Assembly (NCBI GenBank): GCA_003599475.1
Contig: QZKK01000006.1
Span: 1 to 43,765 of the forward strand
Length of the DNA stretch: 43,765 nt
From: Desulfobacteraceae bacterium
Lineage (GTDB): Bacteria; Desulfobacterota; Desulfobacteria; Desulfobacterales; SURF-15
Direction: 5' to 3'
Shown piece by piece: positions 15,861-24,704 of the stretch (position 1 is its first letter; each line of letters opens with the position of its first letter). The notes under the pieces are model-generated. The model was not told the DNA's origin. It made no database searches and saw nothing but the letters and a program-made list of their open reading frames with translations. The position numbers and the translations under genes were made by a program.

Positions 15861-16844
15861 GTGAGTACACCGAAACCCAAGTCAGGGTCTGGAGAAACGG
15901 AAGACGAGCGCGGACGCAACGCCTCGCGTCCGAGCCAAATCCCGCGAAGAGGCTGGCGGGATATCCTGCTCCGGGTAAAAGAGGAGCAATCCAAAGACAA
16001 CCTTTCGATGATCGCCGCCGGCGTGGCATACTATTGGTTTTTTGCTGTTTTTCCTGCGCTTGCCGCTGCGGTTTCCATCTACGGTCTTGCGGCGGACCCG
16101 CAAGAACTCCAGCATCATGTCGATTCAATCAGCGGAGTGATGCCGAAAGAGGCGTATGAGATCCTTCGCGATCAGCTTACAGCGATCGTGCAGCATTCCG
16201 GAGGCGCCCTGAGCCTGGGGATGATCGCAGGGATTCTTCTAACTCTCTGGAGTGCAAACAAGGGGATGCAGGCGTTGATGACCGCCCTCAACATCGTCTA
16301 TGACGAAGAGGAAAAACGCGGCTTTATCAGGCTGAATCTCATTTCCCTGCTGCTTACATTTTGTGCAATCGTTCTGGGGCTGATCGCCATCGCATTCGTC
16401 ATTGCAGTGCCTGCATTGATGGGAATCCTGAATCTCCCCGGAGCGATTCAGGCGATGTTCACCTACCTGCGCTGGCCGCTGCTCGGTGTTTTCCTCATTT
16501 TCGCCCTGGCCGTTGCCTATCGCTTCTGCCCGGATCGAGACTCCCCCAAGTGGCGCTGGGTCTCCTGGGGCTCGGTCTCGGCAACCCTTCTGTGGCTCTC
16601 GGGTTCCGCTCTATTTTCCGTCTATGTCACAAACTTCGGAAGCTACAGCAAGACCTACGGCTCGATGGGGGCGGTGATCATCCTCCTGCTGTGGTTTTAT
16701 TTGACTTCCTATATCATCCTCCTTGGAGGGGAATTGAACGCCGAAATGGAGCACCAGACGCGGAAAGACTCCACCACCGGCGGGCCGAAGCCGATGGGCC
16801 GGCGCGACGCCTACGTGGCGGATACTTCCGGAGAAAGCCGCTAA
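15861..16844 (+). CDS. YihY/BrkB family inner-membrane protein (first copy)
   Basis: A 327-residue protein with about six membrane segments. Family marks are the GVAYYWFFAVFPALAA segment (about residues 52-67), the LWSANKGMQALMTALN stretch (about 127-142) and the last membrane helix with LGGELNAEMEHQ (about 291-302). YihY/BrkB proteins were long mis-called ribonuclease BN; their function is unresolved. It starts with GTG after GGGGGAC. The hydrophilic termini (about 45 and 30 residues) are charged. A Pmp3-like gene follows after 22 bases. A second YihY gene lies about 5 kb downstream. Confidence 0.92.
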   Translation: MSTPKPKSGSGETEDERGRNASRPSQIPRRGWRDILLRVKEEQSKDNLSMIAAGVAYYWFFAVFPALAAAVSIYGLAADPQELQHHVDSISGVMPKEAYEILRDQLTAIVQHSGGALSLGMIAGILLTLWSANKGMQALMTALNIVYDEEEKRGFIRLNLISLLLTFCAIVLGLIAIAFVIAVPALMGILNLPGAIQAMFTYLRWPLLGVFLIFALAVAYRFCPDRDSPKWRWVSWGSVSATLLWLSGSALFSVYVTNFGSYSKTYGSMGAVIILLLWFYLTSYIILLGGELNAEMEHQTRKDSTTGGPKPMGRRDAYVADTSGESR

Positions 16845-16866
16845 TGATTGATTGGAGGAATTCGAA

Positions 16867-17025
16867 ATGGATCTCGTTCGCATCATCATCGCTGTTTTAT
16901 TGCCGCCATTGGGCGTTTTTCTTCAGGTCGGGATAGGGAAACACTTCTGGATCAATATCCTGCTGACCCTTCTGGGTTACCTGCCCGGGATCGTACATGC
17001 CGTATGGGTGATTGCCAAATTCTGA
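16867..17025 (+). CDS. Pmp3/YqaE family small membrane protein
   Basis: A 52-residue proteolipid not covered by a length cut-off of 60 codons. It begins MDLVRIIIAVLLPPLGVFLQ and ends VHAVWVIAKF, the two-helix pattern with PPLGV and YLPGIVHA motifs of Pmp3/YqaE (UPF0057). Members are often induced by cold, salt or membrane-potential stress. GGAGG lies eight bases before the ATG. It is 22 bases downstream of the YihY gene and probably co-transcribed. Confidence 0.93.
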   Translation: MDLVRIIIAVLLPPLGVFLQVGIGKHFWINILLTLLGYLPGIVHAVWVIAKF

Positions 17026-17060
17026 CGGAGCACGGCGTCCGTTACAATGACCGGAAGAAA

Positions 17061-17092
17061 CCGAAGGGCGGTTGGCAAGCAACCGCCCTCGG
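17061..17092. terminator. Strong hairpin between convergent genes
   Basis: GGGCGGTTG (17066-17074) pairs with CAACCGCCC (17080-17088) around a GCAAG loop; the stem can be extended by CCG/CGG with one bulged A. It lies between the Pmp3 gene and the convergent hemerythrin gene. There is no T-tract on the plus strand, so it is a likely 3'-end structure rather than a classical terminator. Confidence 0.55.
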
Positions 17093-17144
17093 CGATCATA
17101 GAGGATGGATCGGAAAATCCGGTGCGATCCACTCCTGAAAAGAA

Positions 17145-17600
17145 TCATTTGATTTTTTTCTTCGCCTTCTCTTTCTCCTCTTCGAAGGATGTCATGATCC
17201 TGTCGAGATCCTCCTCATCGAGTGCATCTTCGGCGGCCTCGAACACCTCTTCCTCCTCCTCTTCGATGTGGTGCTCGACGATTTCCTTGAAAACCTGTAC
17301 CTTTGCGCTCCAGTTTTCGGCACTCTTGGGCAGCTTTTCGAGCTCTTTCAGTACCGTCTCGGCCACATGATGCTCTTCAATCGCCTGCATCGACAGCTCC
17401 TTTACTTCCTTTTTGCTGTTGAGAGCGGGATAGAAGTGCTTCTCTTCGCCCTTCATATGGGGGATCAATTCCTGTTTCAGTTTCAGAAACAGGTCTTCTT
17501 TCGTTTTTACCGCGCCGTCGGATGCGCTCTCGAGTTTCTCGAGAATCGCTTTGACCTCCTCATGGTCTTTTTCGAGCGTCTGGAAAAATTCGTGTGCCAT
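17145..17600 (-). CDS. Hemerythrin HHE-domain protein
   Basis: A 151-residue four-helix protein with the metal-ligand histidines and acidic residues of HHE hemerythrins: an early KDHEEV, HMKGEEKHFYP (about 49-59), EEHHVAE (about 76-82) and EHHIEEEEEEVF (about 111-122). It probably binds a di-iron centre and oxygen or nitric oxide in the cytoplasm. The C-terminal 30 residues are highly acidic then lysine-rich. GGGAGG precedes the ATG. It is the first gene of this small minus-strand unit; a palindrome lies 125 bases upstream. Confidence 0.93.
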   Translation of the reverse strand: MAHEFFQTLEKDHEEVKAILEKLESASDGAVKTKEDLFLKLKQELIPHMKGEEKHFYPALNSKKEVKELSMQAIEEHHVAETVLKELEKLPKSAENWSAKVQVFKEIVEHHIEEEEEEVFEAAEDALDEEDLDRIMTSFEEEKEKAKKKIK

Positions 17601-17724
17601 CGATAAACCTCCCTCTTGGAAACTTTATTGAAAACCTCTTCCTTCGATCATCGGCCCGGGTGTTTCCGGTTGCCTGTGGAAATCGATCTTCTTCTTACTT
17701 GGGACATAACAGAGAGAATGGAAA

Positions 17725-17740
17725 TACATGGGATCATGTA
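17725..17740. promoter_or_regulatory. Candidate operator upstream of the hemerythrin gene
   Basis: TACATG-GGAT-CATGTA is a 6-bp perfect dyad. A further half-site CATGTA lies at 17758-17763, and TGGAAA precedes both CATG blocks (17719 and 17752), giving a directly repeated arrangement in the 186-bp gap between the hemerythrin and DUF3309 genes. The regulator is unknown. Confidence 0.35.
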
Positions 17741-17786
17741 AAATCCATGGTGGAAAACATGTAGGGACAGCAGAGTTGCTCAATGC

Positions 17787-17939
17787 TTACAAGACGCCGA
17801 GCAGAAGCAGCAGGAGAAGTATCAATAAGACGAATCCAAGTCCCCCGCTCGGGTAGTATCCCCAACCCCGGCTGTACGGCCAGCTCGGCAACAGGGCCAC
17901 GACAAGAATGATCACGAGAATAAGCATCCAGATTCTCAT
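17787..17939 (-). CDS. DUF3309 family small membrane protein
   Basis: A 50-residue protein with two hydrophobic segments and the family core LLPSWPYSRGWGYYPSGGLG (residues 16-35), immediately recognisable as DUF3309. Function unknown; it is common in bacteria with stress-response gene clusters. It starts at the ATG at 17937-17939 with CGGAGGT upstream, 21 bases after the ligD stop codon, so it is probably co-transcribed with ligD. Confidence 0.92.
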   Translation of the reverse strand: MRIWMLILVIILVVALLPSWPYSRGWGYYPSGGLGFVLLILLLLLLLGVL

Positions 17940-17960
17940 GGCGATCGTACCTCCGTTTTC

Positions 17961-20552
17961 TTATTCTTGAACCTTCATATTTCTCTTCATCGCAACCGTA
18001 ATCGATTGGCGGATGTCGAAGAATCCGGACCACGGGTCCTGGTTTGAGGATTCCAGGCGCCGGTGAAGGTTTTCGACCGTAAATGCATCCGGTTTCAATC
18101 TCTCGTCCAGTTCATCCCAGCCGATCGGTGTAGACACGGGAGCTCCCGGACGCGCGCGTGTCGAAAAAGGCGCGACGCTCGTCGCTCCGCGGCCGTTGCG
18201 CAGATAGTCCACGAAGATCTTGTTGTTTCTTTTGTTTTTGGTCATAACGGCGATGAATTGCCGGGGATGCTCGCGCACCAGGTTTCTGGCGACGGCTCCC
18301 GAAAACGCTTTCACCTCGTCCCAACCGCTCCGGCGCACAAGAGGGACAACGAGATGGAAACCCTTTCCGCCGCTTGTTTTAATGAAACTCTTCAGCCCGA
18401 CACCTTCCAGTTGCTCCCGCAGCAGCCGGCATCCTTTCACCAATCGATCGTTTTCGATGCCGGGGCCCGGGTCCATATCGAAGATCATCACATCCGGATG
18501 CTCCAGACGGTCGACCCGGCTTCCCCAGGGGTGGAACTCGAGTGCCCCAAGCTGCACCAGAGCGATGAGGCCGCTGAGATCTTGGATCATGAAATAGGTG
18601 CGTTCCTCATTTTTTTCTTTGATCGGAATCCCTTTTACCGAATCAGGGATCTGCTCGGTCAGATGCTTTTGATAAAAGCACTTCTTCTGCCGTCCTTGAG
18701 GACAGCGGACGATGGTCAGGGGTCTGCCGGTGATGTGCGGCAGTATCCAACCCGCGGCCTGCTCGTAAAAGCCGGCCAGCATGGCCTTGGTAATCCCCCG
18801 ATCCGGGTACAGGATCCGGCCGGGATTGCTGAGGCGTATTCCGGCGATGCGTACGGAGGACTTTTCAGTGGAATTCTTACCGGCCGCAGGCGATGATCCA
18901 TGAGCATTTCCGTTTGCACCGGGCAGCTTTTCCCTGGGCATTTCGCGGACGACTTCCCGGGCCTCCTTATCCTCCCGAATCCCTTTGAACGAAGGGTGCC
19001 GCAGCATCCCATCTTCCGTCCATTCGGTAAATTCAACCTCGGCCACCCTTTCCGGCTGAACCCAAGCAACGCCTTTTGCCTCGGCGCCGGTCGGCGGATT
19101 GGAAAGAGAGGAGGTTTTCCGCCGAAGCGACTCCAGATCGCGGGTCAGTTCCCGCAGCATCTTTTCGTTGAACCCGGTACCCACGCGTCCTGCATAGAGC
19201 AGTTCTCCGGAAGGTGCGTGATACCCCAGCAGGAGCGCGCCGAAGCCGGTGCGGGATCCGGATGGCCGGCTGAACCCGGCGATGACGAACTCCTGCCGTT
19301 GAAGGCATTTGGATTTGAGCCAGTCGCGGGTCCGCTGCTGTCGATACGGGGCGTCGATGCGTTTCGAAACGATCCCCTCCAATGCGAAGCGGCAGGCGTG
19401 CCGGTGAACGGTTGTCCCCTTGCCGCGGAAATGATCGGAAAACTGGAGGGACTCCGAAGAGGCGCTCTCCAGCAGGTTTTGCAGCAGCTCTTTTCGATCG
19501 ATCAGCGGGGTCCGGGTAAGATCGAATCCTTTTAAATAGAGAAGATCGAACACATAGTAAGTCAGTTTTCCCGAATCGACGCCTTTGAGTACGTTCTGAA
19601 GCGCCTGAAAGTCGGTTGTCCCATCGGCTTTCTTGACCACCACTTCGCCGTCGGTCACGATATCGTCCACCGGAAGTTTCTGCAGGGCTCGCTCTACGGA
19701 AGAAAACCGATCCGTCCAGTCCTTTCGGTTGCGAGTGATCAGGCGCACTCTCGTATCTTTTTTAAATGCAAGAATCCGATAACCATCGTACTTGATTTCG
19801 TGCAGCCATGCATCGCCATTCGGGGTATCCTTGACAAGCGTTGCCAGCTCGGGCCTGATTGCGCGAGGGTAGCCGCTTCGCCGGGCGCCGGCAAATCGTG
19901 AAAGATCGTCCGAAATCGGGATATTCTCCCTGATAGTCCTGTCTTTAGCCGCTTTTTCGCTGCCGGTCAGAGAAGACCACACCCTGTCCCGGTCACCTGC
20001 AATCTCATCCATCGAACGGCCTGAAGCCGCACTCAGGGGTTCCTCATCCAGGATCCTGGTTTTCGTCCGCGCATATTCATCCTTTTTTTTGATCAACAGC
20101 CAGTTCTTGCCCTCTTCACCGCTATTTTTCGTCATTCTTACCAGAACCCAGAGGCCTTTCAGTTTTTCGCCCATCAGGCGGAATTTGAGGTCACCCTGTT
20201 CGTAGCCTTTCTGCGGATCCCCTTCGGGCTCCCAATGTCCCTTGTCCCACACCATTACCGTTCCGCCGCCGTACTCGTTTGCAGGGATGATTCCCTCGAA
20301 TCCACCGTATTCGATCGGATGATCTTCCACATGAACGGCGAGGTGCTTATCGGAAGGATTCAGACTCGGACCTTTTGGAACCGCCCAGCTTTTCAGGACT
20401 CCATCCATCTCGAGACGGAAATCGTAGTGCAGACGACTGGCGGCATGTTTCTGTACGACATACAGCCGCCCCGAGGTACTGGACTTCGCTTCCCCTTTCG
20501 GTTCGGTGGTGCGGTCGAAGTGCCGCTTTCTCCGATATTCTTTCAGACCCAT
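17961..20552 (-). CDS. ligD: Multifunctional non-homologous end-joining DNA ligase D
   Basis: An 863-residue three-domain enzyme. Order: 3'-phosphoesterase (about residues 30-145, with HAASRLHYDFRLE at 36-48), ATP-dependent ligase (about 225-530, catalytic lysine K254 in EIKYDGYR), and polymerase/primase of the archaeo-eukaryotic type (about 570-850, with the DMDPG metal motif near residue 700). LigD trims, fills and seals double-strand breaks brought together by Ku. Two ku genes lie 8 kb downstream. The ATG at 20550-20552 has no Shine-Dalgarno site; instead a period-7 repeat begins eight bases upstream (20561-20595). Domain order phosphoesterase-ligase-polymerase differs from mycobacteria but is common in other bacteria. 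Confidence 0.96.
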   Translation of the reverse strand: MGLKEYRRKRHFDRTTEPKGEAKSSTSGRLYVVQKHAASRLHYDFRLEMDGVLKSWAVPKGPSLNPSDKHLAVHVEDHPIEYGGFEGIIPANEYGGGTVMVWDKGHWEPEGDPQKGYEQGDLKFRLMGEKLKGLWVLVRMTKNSGEEGKNWLLIKKKDEYARTKTRILDEEPLSAASGRSMDEIAGDRDRVWSSLTGSEKAAKDRTIRENIPISDDLSRFAGARRSGYPRAIRPELATLVKDTPNGDAWLHEIKYDGYRILAFKKDTRVRLITRNRKDWTDRFSSVERALQKLPVDDIVTDGEVVVKKADGTTDFQALQNVLKGVDSGKLTYYVFDLLYLKGFDLTRTPLIDRKELLQNLLESASSESLQFSDHFRGKGTTVHRHACRFALEGIVSKRIDAPYRQQRTRDWLKSKCLQRQEFVIAGFSRPSGSRTGFGALLLGYHAPSGELLYAGRVGTGFNEKMLRELTRDLESLRRKTSSLSNPPTGAEAKGVAWVQPERVAEVEFTEWTEDGMLRHPSFKGIREDKEAREVVREMPREKLPGANGNAHGSSPAAGKNSTEKSSVRIAGIRLSNPGRILYPDRGITKAMLAGFYEQAAGWILPHITGRPLTIVRCPQGRQKKCFYQKHLTEQIPDSVKGIPIKEKNEERTYFMIQDLSGLIALVQLGALEFHPWGSRVDRLEHPDVMIFDMDPGPGIENDRLVKGCRLLREQLEGVGLKSFIKTSGGKGFHLVVPLVRRSGWDEVKAFSGAVARNLVREHPRQFIAVMTKNKRNNKIFVDYLRNGRGATSVAPFSTRARPGAPVSTPIGWDELDERLKPDAFTVENLHRRLESSNQDPWSGFFDIRQSITVAMKRNMKVQE

Positions 20553-20560
20553 GTTAGGAA

Positions 20561-20595
20561 TTTTAGATTTATGATTTTAGATTTTAGATTGTTGA
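20561..20595 (+). repeat. Period-7 array abutting the ligD start
   Basis: Five heptads in a row: TTTTAGA, TTTATGA, TTTTAGA, TTTTAGA, TTGTTGA. On the ligD coding strand the units read TCTAAAA and end eight bases before the ATG. The same unit type occurs at 41655-41703 directly before acoX. Confidence 0.85.
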
Positions 20596-20717
20596 AGGAT
20601 TCATTTTCGCAAATGTGATCGCTGATCGGTGTCGATCTCCATTCATCCGTGCGAAAGATCGCATCCGAATCGATTTTGCGGCGGAAATCCGAATCTTTCC
20701 GCCGCTTTCCCGCCAAA

Positions 20718-20891
20718 TCATCCTTTCAGCAGTTTATGGGTGTTTTCTTTCGATTCTTCCTTGCTCATTTCAAAGGCCTTGCTGGCAGCTTCAAAAGATT
20801 TGTCCGTTAATGCCTTTCCATTCGGATCGACTCCCATATGACCTTTCCCGTGATCGTCATTGGGCTTTCCGCATCCGCAGTTGTAACACAT
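20718..20891 (-). CDS. Small CxxCxC protein, probably metal-binding
   Basis: A 57-residue protein with an N-terminal MCYNCGCGKPNDDHGKGH stretch: three cysteines in CxxCxC spacing followed by two histidines, then a helical, lysine-rich C-terminus (SKEESKENTHKLL). It resembles uncharacterised small proteins found next to stress genes; zinc or iron binding is likely but not shown. A GTG three codons upstream overlaps the ribosome site; AGGAGG eight bases before the ATG at 20889-20891 decides for this start. Confidence 0.8.
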   Translation of the reverse strand: MCYNCGCGKPNDDHGKGHMGVDPNGKALTDKSFEAASKAFEMSKEESKENTHKLLKG

Positions 20892-21265
20892 CGTTGTCAC
20901 CTCCTGTTTTTTTCATGGCGCACGCAAAGAATTCCGTGCATCGTATTTTTTACCATTGAGAGAGAACCAGGAGTATCAGGTGTGTCAGGTAATTGATGAA
21001 GAAAAAGCAAGTAGATGAATAGATCGGCAGGCATTCGGACCCGTAAACGTTCAGGGCGCTCGACGGTTCAAAGTTCAAAGTTCAGAACTGCACCGGCATC
21101 CAGGTTCTCGCTCCCCTTCCCCTTTGATTTCTTCCTGAAAATAAGGGTTTGCAGGTATTATCAAACAGCATGGAAAAACAGATACTTGTTGTTTCATGGC
21201 AGCAGGTTGTTTTCGACATTTTCGGCTCTCCGAGGGGCCCCGGTACAAAGCAAAGGGGAAATGGC
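20892..21265. other. 374-bp intergenic region
   Basis: Divergent promoter region between the CxxCxC gene (minus) and the second YihY gene (plus). It contains a three-unit heptad array at 21066-21086. An in-frame extension of the YihY frame reaches to 21149, but without good start signals. Confidence 0.55.
21066..21086 (+). repeat. Three-unit period-7 array
   Basis: GTTCAAA, GTTCAAA, GTTCAGA in direct succession, 180 bases upstream of the YihY start at 21266. Short, but of the same 7-bp period as the other intergenic arrays in the window. Confidence 0.6.
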
Positions 21266-22228
21266 ATGCGGTCTTTTTTTTCGAACCTGAACACCGGCAC
21301 AAGGAGAGGATGGGAGCTTACCGTTCTCGCCTTGGGGCAGTGGTGGAACGATGACGCTTTTCGGCTGGCTTCTTCGCTTGCATTTTACACCATTTTCTCT
21401 CTGGCCCCCATACTGCTTATCTCCGTCGGCCTTGCGAGTGTCATCTTCAGCGAAGCGGAGGCGAAAAGGCAGGTAATCCAACAGATCGAGTTGATGACCG
21501 GCAGTGAGGGTGCAGTGATCGCTCGCCAGGTGCTGAACAATCTGGGCCGGATCGGAGGCAATTTCAAAGCCATTTTGGGTGGCATCATCACCGTACTGAT
21601 CGGCTCCACCGCCGTTTTCGTGAATCTTCAATCGGCGCTGAACTATATATGGAAGGTCAAACCGGCACCCGGAAGCAGTATGTGGAAAGGCTTGATCCGG
21701 GACCGCATCCGATCTTTCGGGATCGTGTTGTCTGTCGGCTTTCTGCTGATCGTATCGATGGGATTCAGTGCGCTGGTCAGCGGGATGCAGGAATTGGGGG
21801 CGCAGCGGATGGAGGGATTCTCCTGGGTCTGGAATTTTTCAAACGTCGCCATTTCATTTATCATTACCACTCTGCTCTTTGCGATGATCTACAAATATCT
21901 TCCGGATGTTCGAATCGGTTGGGGGGATGTCCTCATCGGTGCGGCGATCACTTCCGGCTTGTTTTCAGCAGGCAAGTACCTGATCGGGCTCTACTTGGGA
22001 AGAACGGCGATCGGCAGCACATACGGCGCCGCCGGCTCGTTTGTGGTTCTGCTGATTTGGATCTACTACTCGGCACTGATCAGTTTTCTGGGAGCGGAAT
22101 TCACCCGGGTGTACGCGCGAAGATACGGCACCCGGATCATACCCGAACCCCATGCGGTGAGGATCGATTCGGATGCGGATTCCGCCATTCCTTCTCAAAA
22201 TCCGAAACGGAAGAGGAAAACAGGATAA
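21266..22228 (+). CDS. YihY/BrkB family inner-membrane protein (second copy)
   Basis: A 320-residue protein with six predicted membrane segments and the family motifs SSLAFYTIFSLAPILL (near residue 35), SALNYIWKV and LGAEFTRVYARRYG near the end. The ATG at 21266 has AAGGGG seven bases upstream; in-frame starts at 21149 (TTG) and 21170 (ATG) lack ribosome sites and add residues not expected at the family N-terminus. It is only distantly similar to the first copy. The AI-2E family gene begins three bases after its stop, so the two are co-transcribed. Confidence 0.9.
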   Translation: MRSFFSNLNTGTRRGWELTVLALGQWWNDDAFRLASSLAFYTIFSLAPILLISVGLASVIFSEAEAKRQVIQQIELMTGSEGAVIARQVLNNLGRIGGNFKAILGGIITVLIGSTAVFVNLQSALNYIWKVKPAPGSSMWKGLIRDRIRSFGIVLSVGFLLIVSMGFSALVSGMQELGAQRMEGFSWVWNFSNVAISFIITTLLFAMIYKYLPDVRIGWGDVLIGAAITSGLFSAGKYLIGLYLGRTAIGSTYGAAGSFVVLLIWIYYSALISFLGAEFTRVYARRYGTRIIPEPHAVRIDSDADSAIPSQNPKRKRKTG

Positions 22229-22231
22229 CCC

Positions 22232-23347
22232 ATGCAAATCGAAAGGACTCCCGGACCGCCACAGGATGAGGACCCGGACTCCGCTCCGAGCAGTCCGGTG
22301 AGAAGCTTGACGGAATCGGCATTCAGCCAGAGAAAAATTGCGGCATGGCTGCTTGCTTTGTCTCTTCTTTATACCCTCTACTTTGCCAGAGACCTGCTCG
22401 TTCCAATCGTATTATCGCTTTATTTTACTGCACTCCTGCAGCCGCCCGTTTACTTTCTCAAAAGATTGGGAATACCGGCCGTGCTCGGCGCTTTCTTTAC
22501 GATCCTGATGTCGATTGCGGTTGTGGGTGCAGCATTTTTTCAGCTTTCATACCCGGCAAGCGAATGGTTGGACAAGGCCCCTCGATTGATACGGGAGGCT
22601 GAATTTAAATTATATGGCTTAAAACTGAAGATAGAGGAGGCGCAGCAAACAACCAAGCGGTTGCAGGAGATGACCGAGCTCGATTCCAAGAATGAAAATG
22701 AAAAGGTAGTGGTCGAAGGCCCGGGGCTGGCCCGGCGGGTCTTCGGCCATACCCGGGATTTCGGCGTCACGGCGATCATCGTCCTGGTGCTCATTTTTTT
22801 CTTTCTATCGAAAGGGAGCGCCCTCATGGAGCAGATAGCGACCGTACTCGGGGATCCGAAAGGATATGTACACCTGGTTCGGGAGATCCGAAGGGAGGCC
22901 GCAAGATATCTGCTGACGATCAGCCTGATCAATTTCGGCCTGGCCGTTGCAACCGCCGCCCTCATGAGTCTGCTCGGCATGCCGAATCCGGTGCTGTGGG
23001 GGGTGATCGCCGGCATCATGAACTTTATTCCTTACCTTGGCGGAGTTGTGACGACCGGAATCGTTTTCGTCGTCTCGCTTCTGACCTTCGAATCCGGTTA
23101 CAAGGTCGTTCTTCCGCCGCTGCTGTTCATCTTTTTGAACGGAATGGAGGGGCACGTCATCACCCCGATGTTACTGGGCAGGAGGTTCACCGTAAACCCG
23201 GTAATCATCTTCATCTTTATTCTGTTTTGGGGGTGGATGTGGGGGGTCATTGGAATCTTTCTGGCAATGCCGATCCTCGTCTCGCTGAAAATTTCCGTGA
23301 GCAAAATCAAATCCTGGGAATTCCTGAGTGTGCTTTCGGATGATTAG
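22232..23347 (+). CDS. AI-2E family transporter (PerM/TqsA-like permease)
   Basis: A 371-residue membrane protein with about eight membrane segments. Characteristic features are PIVLSLYFTALLQPPVYFL (about 56-74), IMNFIPYLGGVV (about 262-273) and the C-terminal ILFWGWMWGVIGIFLAMPIL (about 330-349). The family includes TqsA and sodium/proton antiporters, so the cargo is open. A hydrophilic, proline-rich N-terminus of about 35 residues is cytoplasmic. A short coiled-coil with charged residues lies between membrane segments 3 and 4 (about 120-155). It starts three bases after the second YihY gene. Confidence 0.92.
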   Translation: MQIERTPGPPQDEDPDSAPSSPVRSLTESAFSQRKIAAWLLALSLLYTLYFARDLLVPIVLSLYFTALLQPPVYFLKRLGIPAVLGAFFTILMSIAVVGAAFFQLSYPASEWLDKAPRLIREAEFKLYGLKLKIEEAQQTTKRLQEMTELDSKNENEKVVVEGPGLARRVFGHTRDFGVTAIIVLVLIFFFLSKGSALMEQIATVLGDPKGYVHLVREIRREAARYLLTISLINFGLAVATAALMSLLGMPNPVLWGVIAGIMNFIPYLGGVVTTGIVFVVSLLTFESGYKVVLPPLLFIFLNGMEGHVITPMLLGRRFTVNPVIIFIFILFWGWMWGVIGIFLAMPILVSLKISVSKIKSWEFLSVLSDD

Positions 23348-23527
23348 AAGGGCGGGGAACGAAGCATGCGGCCTTTCATTCCGATAGGTTTGTTTCATAA
23401 ATGATTTCAGCCTCATGCACCCTACATATTTTTTCAAGCGCAAATACACTGAGATGTCTATTTACCCCAAGTAGGGCTGCCGATAGTGTTTATCGATGAC
23501 ACCAATAAATCGAAAGGGAGGACCATT

Positions 23528-23950
23528 ATGGTAGAACATACCGGTTTGGAACATGCATACGAGGAAAAATCCATGGCACCCCGGTCATTTGAAAATCGTC
23601 GCGAGCGATCGAGAGACGACATCCGGAGCAAGGTAAACGATTATGTCAAATCCAGGGTATCGGATCAGCTTGTCTTGTCGGGGGTAAAACTGAGAAAAAC
23701 CGCAGACGCCCTGAAGAAAACCGCCGGCAATCTCAATGAGGAAGAGCAGCATATCTTCAGAGAATACGTAACCAGATCGGCAGACTGGATCGATCAATTT
23801 TCGGTTTATCTTCAGGATACTTCAATCGACCGGATCATCGATGACGCCCGGGAGTTTTCTGTTAAACGACCGTGGCTTTTCATGGGAGCCAGCTTTGGAG
23901 TGGGTATTTTGCTGGCCCGGGTCGTAAAGGCAACCCAAAGGGAAGCCTGA
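23528..23950 (+). CDS. DUF883/YqjD-like membrane-anchored helical protein
   Basis: A 140-residue protein: charged N-terminus, amphipathic helix (about 35-75), second helix and a C-terminal membrane anchor after KRPWLFMGASFGVGILLA (about 115-132). That C-terminal pattern (basic, RPW, glycine-rich helix) is typical of ElaB/YqjD and phage-holin-superfamily III-like proteins, which tether ribosomes or other partners to the membrane in stationary phase. GGGAGG lies seven bases before the ATG at 23528; the longer frame from 23486 lacks a ribosome site. Confidence 0.65.
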   Translation: MVEHTGLEHAYEEKSMAPRSFENRRERSRDDIRSKVNDYVKSRVSDQLVLSGVKLRKTADALKKTAGNLNEEEQHIFREYVTRSADWIDQFSVYLQDTSIDRIIDDAREFSVKRPWLFMGASFGVGILLARVVKATQREA

Positions 23951-24003
23951 TCAAGACCCGATCCAAAAAGATCTTGGGTGTAAATTTAATAAGGAGGACG
24001 AAA

Positions 24004-24669
24004 ATGACTGAAACAGAAAAAACAACGGGCGCATACGACCCTTATGCCATCGATCAAGAAACAGAAGCGAGCCGGTCGGAAAAAATGAAAAAAGAGGCTC
24101 AGGAGAAGTATGAGGAATTGAAAGAAACCGCATTCGAGAAAAAGGAGCGGCTCTCCAGGAAATGGTCGGATACCGCCGCAGAGACCCGTCGTGCCGCCAG
24201 ACAGGTCGGCCACAAGGCGAAGGATGCAGGGACCTCCGTTTACGATGCGATCAGTGAAAACCTCTTCCCGACGATACTTACCGGAATCGGTGCCGCCTGG
24301 CTTACCGCGAGCATCCTTCGCAGCCGTTCCGAGTCCGATATGAAAATTGAATCTTCCTTTCAGGCTCAGGGAACCAAAGCCCGGATCGGGGACAAGGCAA
24401 TGGAAGTCGGGGACAAAGCGAAGGAAATAAAAGAACGTGCGATCGAAAGAAGCCGACGCACCCGGGAGAAATCCAGGGAAATGATGACCAAGAACACCTT
24501 CTATGTCGCAGGCGCTCTTGCCGGTATGGGGTTGTTGATCGGGCTGGCCTTTCCGGAAACAGAAGGCGAGCAAAGAATTGCCGATGAACTGAGGGAGGAG
24601 TTTCGAGAGAAAAAAAGTCCTCCGGCGGCGGAGGGAGCCCAATCCCCCGGTGAGCCGGAAATGTTCTAA
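24004..24669 (+). CDS. DUF3618-like membrane protein with long charged helices
   Basis: A 221-residue protein with highly charged helical segments (about 20-75 and 115-160) separated by two hydrophobic segments (about 83-103 and 164-183, the second followed by PETEGEQR). This matches the layout of DUF3618 and related stress proteins with repeated amphipathic helices. AAGGAGG lies six bases before the ATG at 24004; the frame extends far upstream but overlaps the preceding gene. It follows the DUF883-like gene by 53 bases and is probably in its operon. Function unknown. Confidence 0.65.
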   Translation: MTETEKTTGAYDPYAIDQETEASRSEKMKKEAQEKYEELKETAFEKKERLSRKWSDTAAETRRAARQVGHKAKDAGTSVYDAISENLFPTILTGIGAAWLTASILRSRSESDMKIESSFQAQGTKARIGDKAMEVGDKAKEIKERAIERSRRTREKSREMMTKNTFYVAGALAGMGLLIGLAFPETEGEQRIADELREEFREKKSPPAAEGAQSPGEPEMF

Positions 24670-24686
24670 GCGCAAAGCAAATTTGT

Positions 24687-24704
24687 TTCGGATTCCGAAT
24701 TTTT
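24687..24704 (+). terminator. Weak candidate intrinsic terminator
   Basis: TTCGG (24687-24691), loop ATT, CCGAA (24695-24699), then five T residues, 17 bases after the DUF3618-like stop. The stem is short, so it may be inefficient. Confidence 0.4.

Noticed and set aside
17061..17092. Classical rho-independent terminator
   Set aside because: The hairpin is strong, but no T-tract follows on the plus strand and only a weak one would follow on the minus strand.
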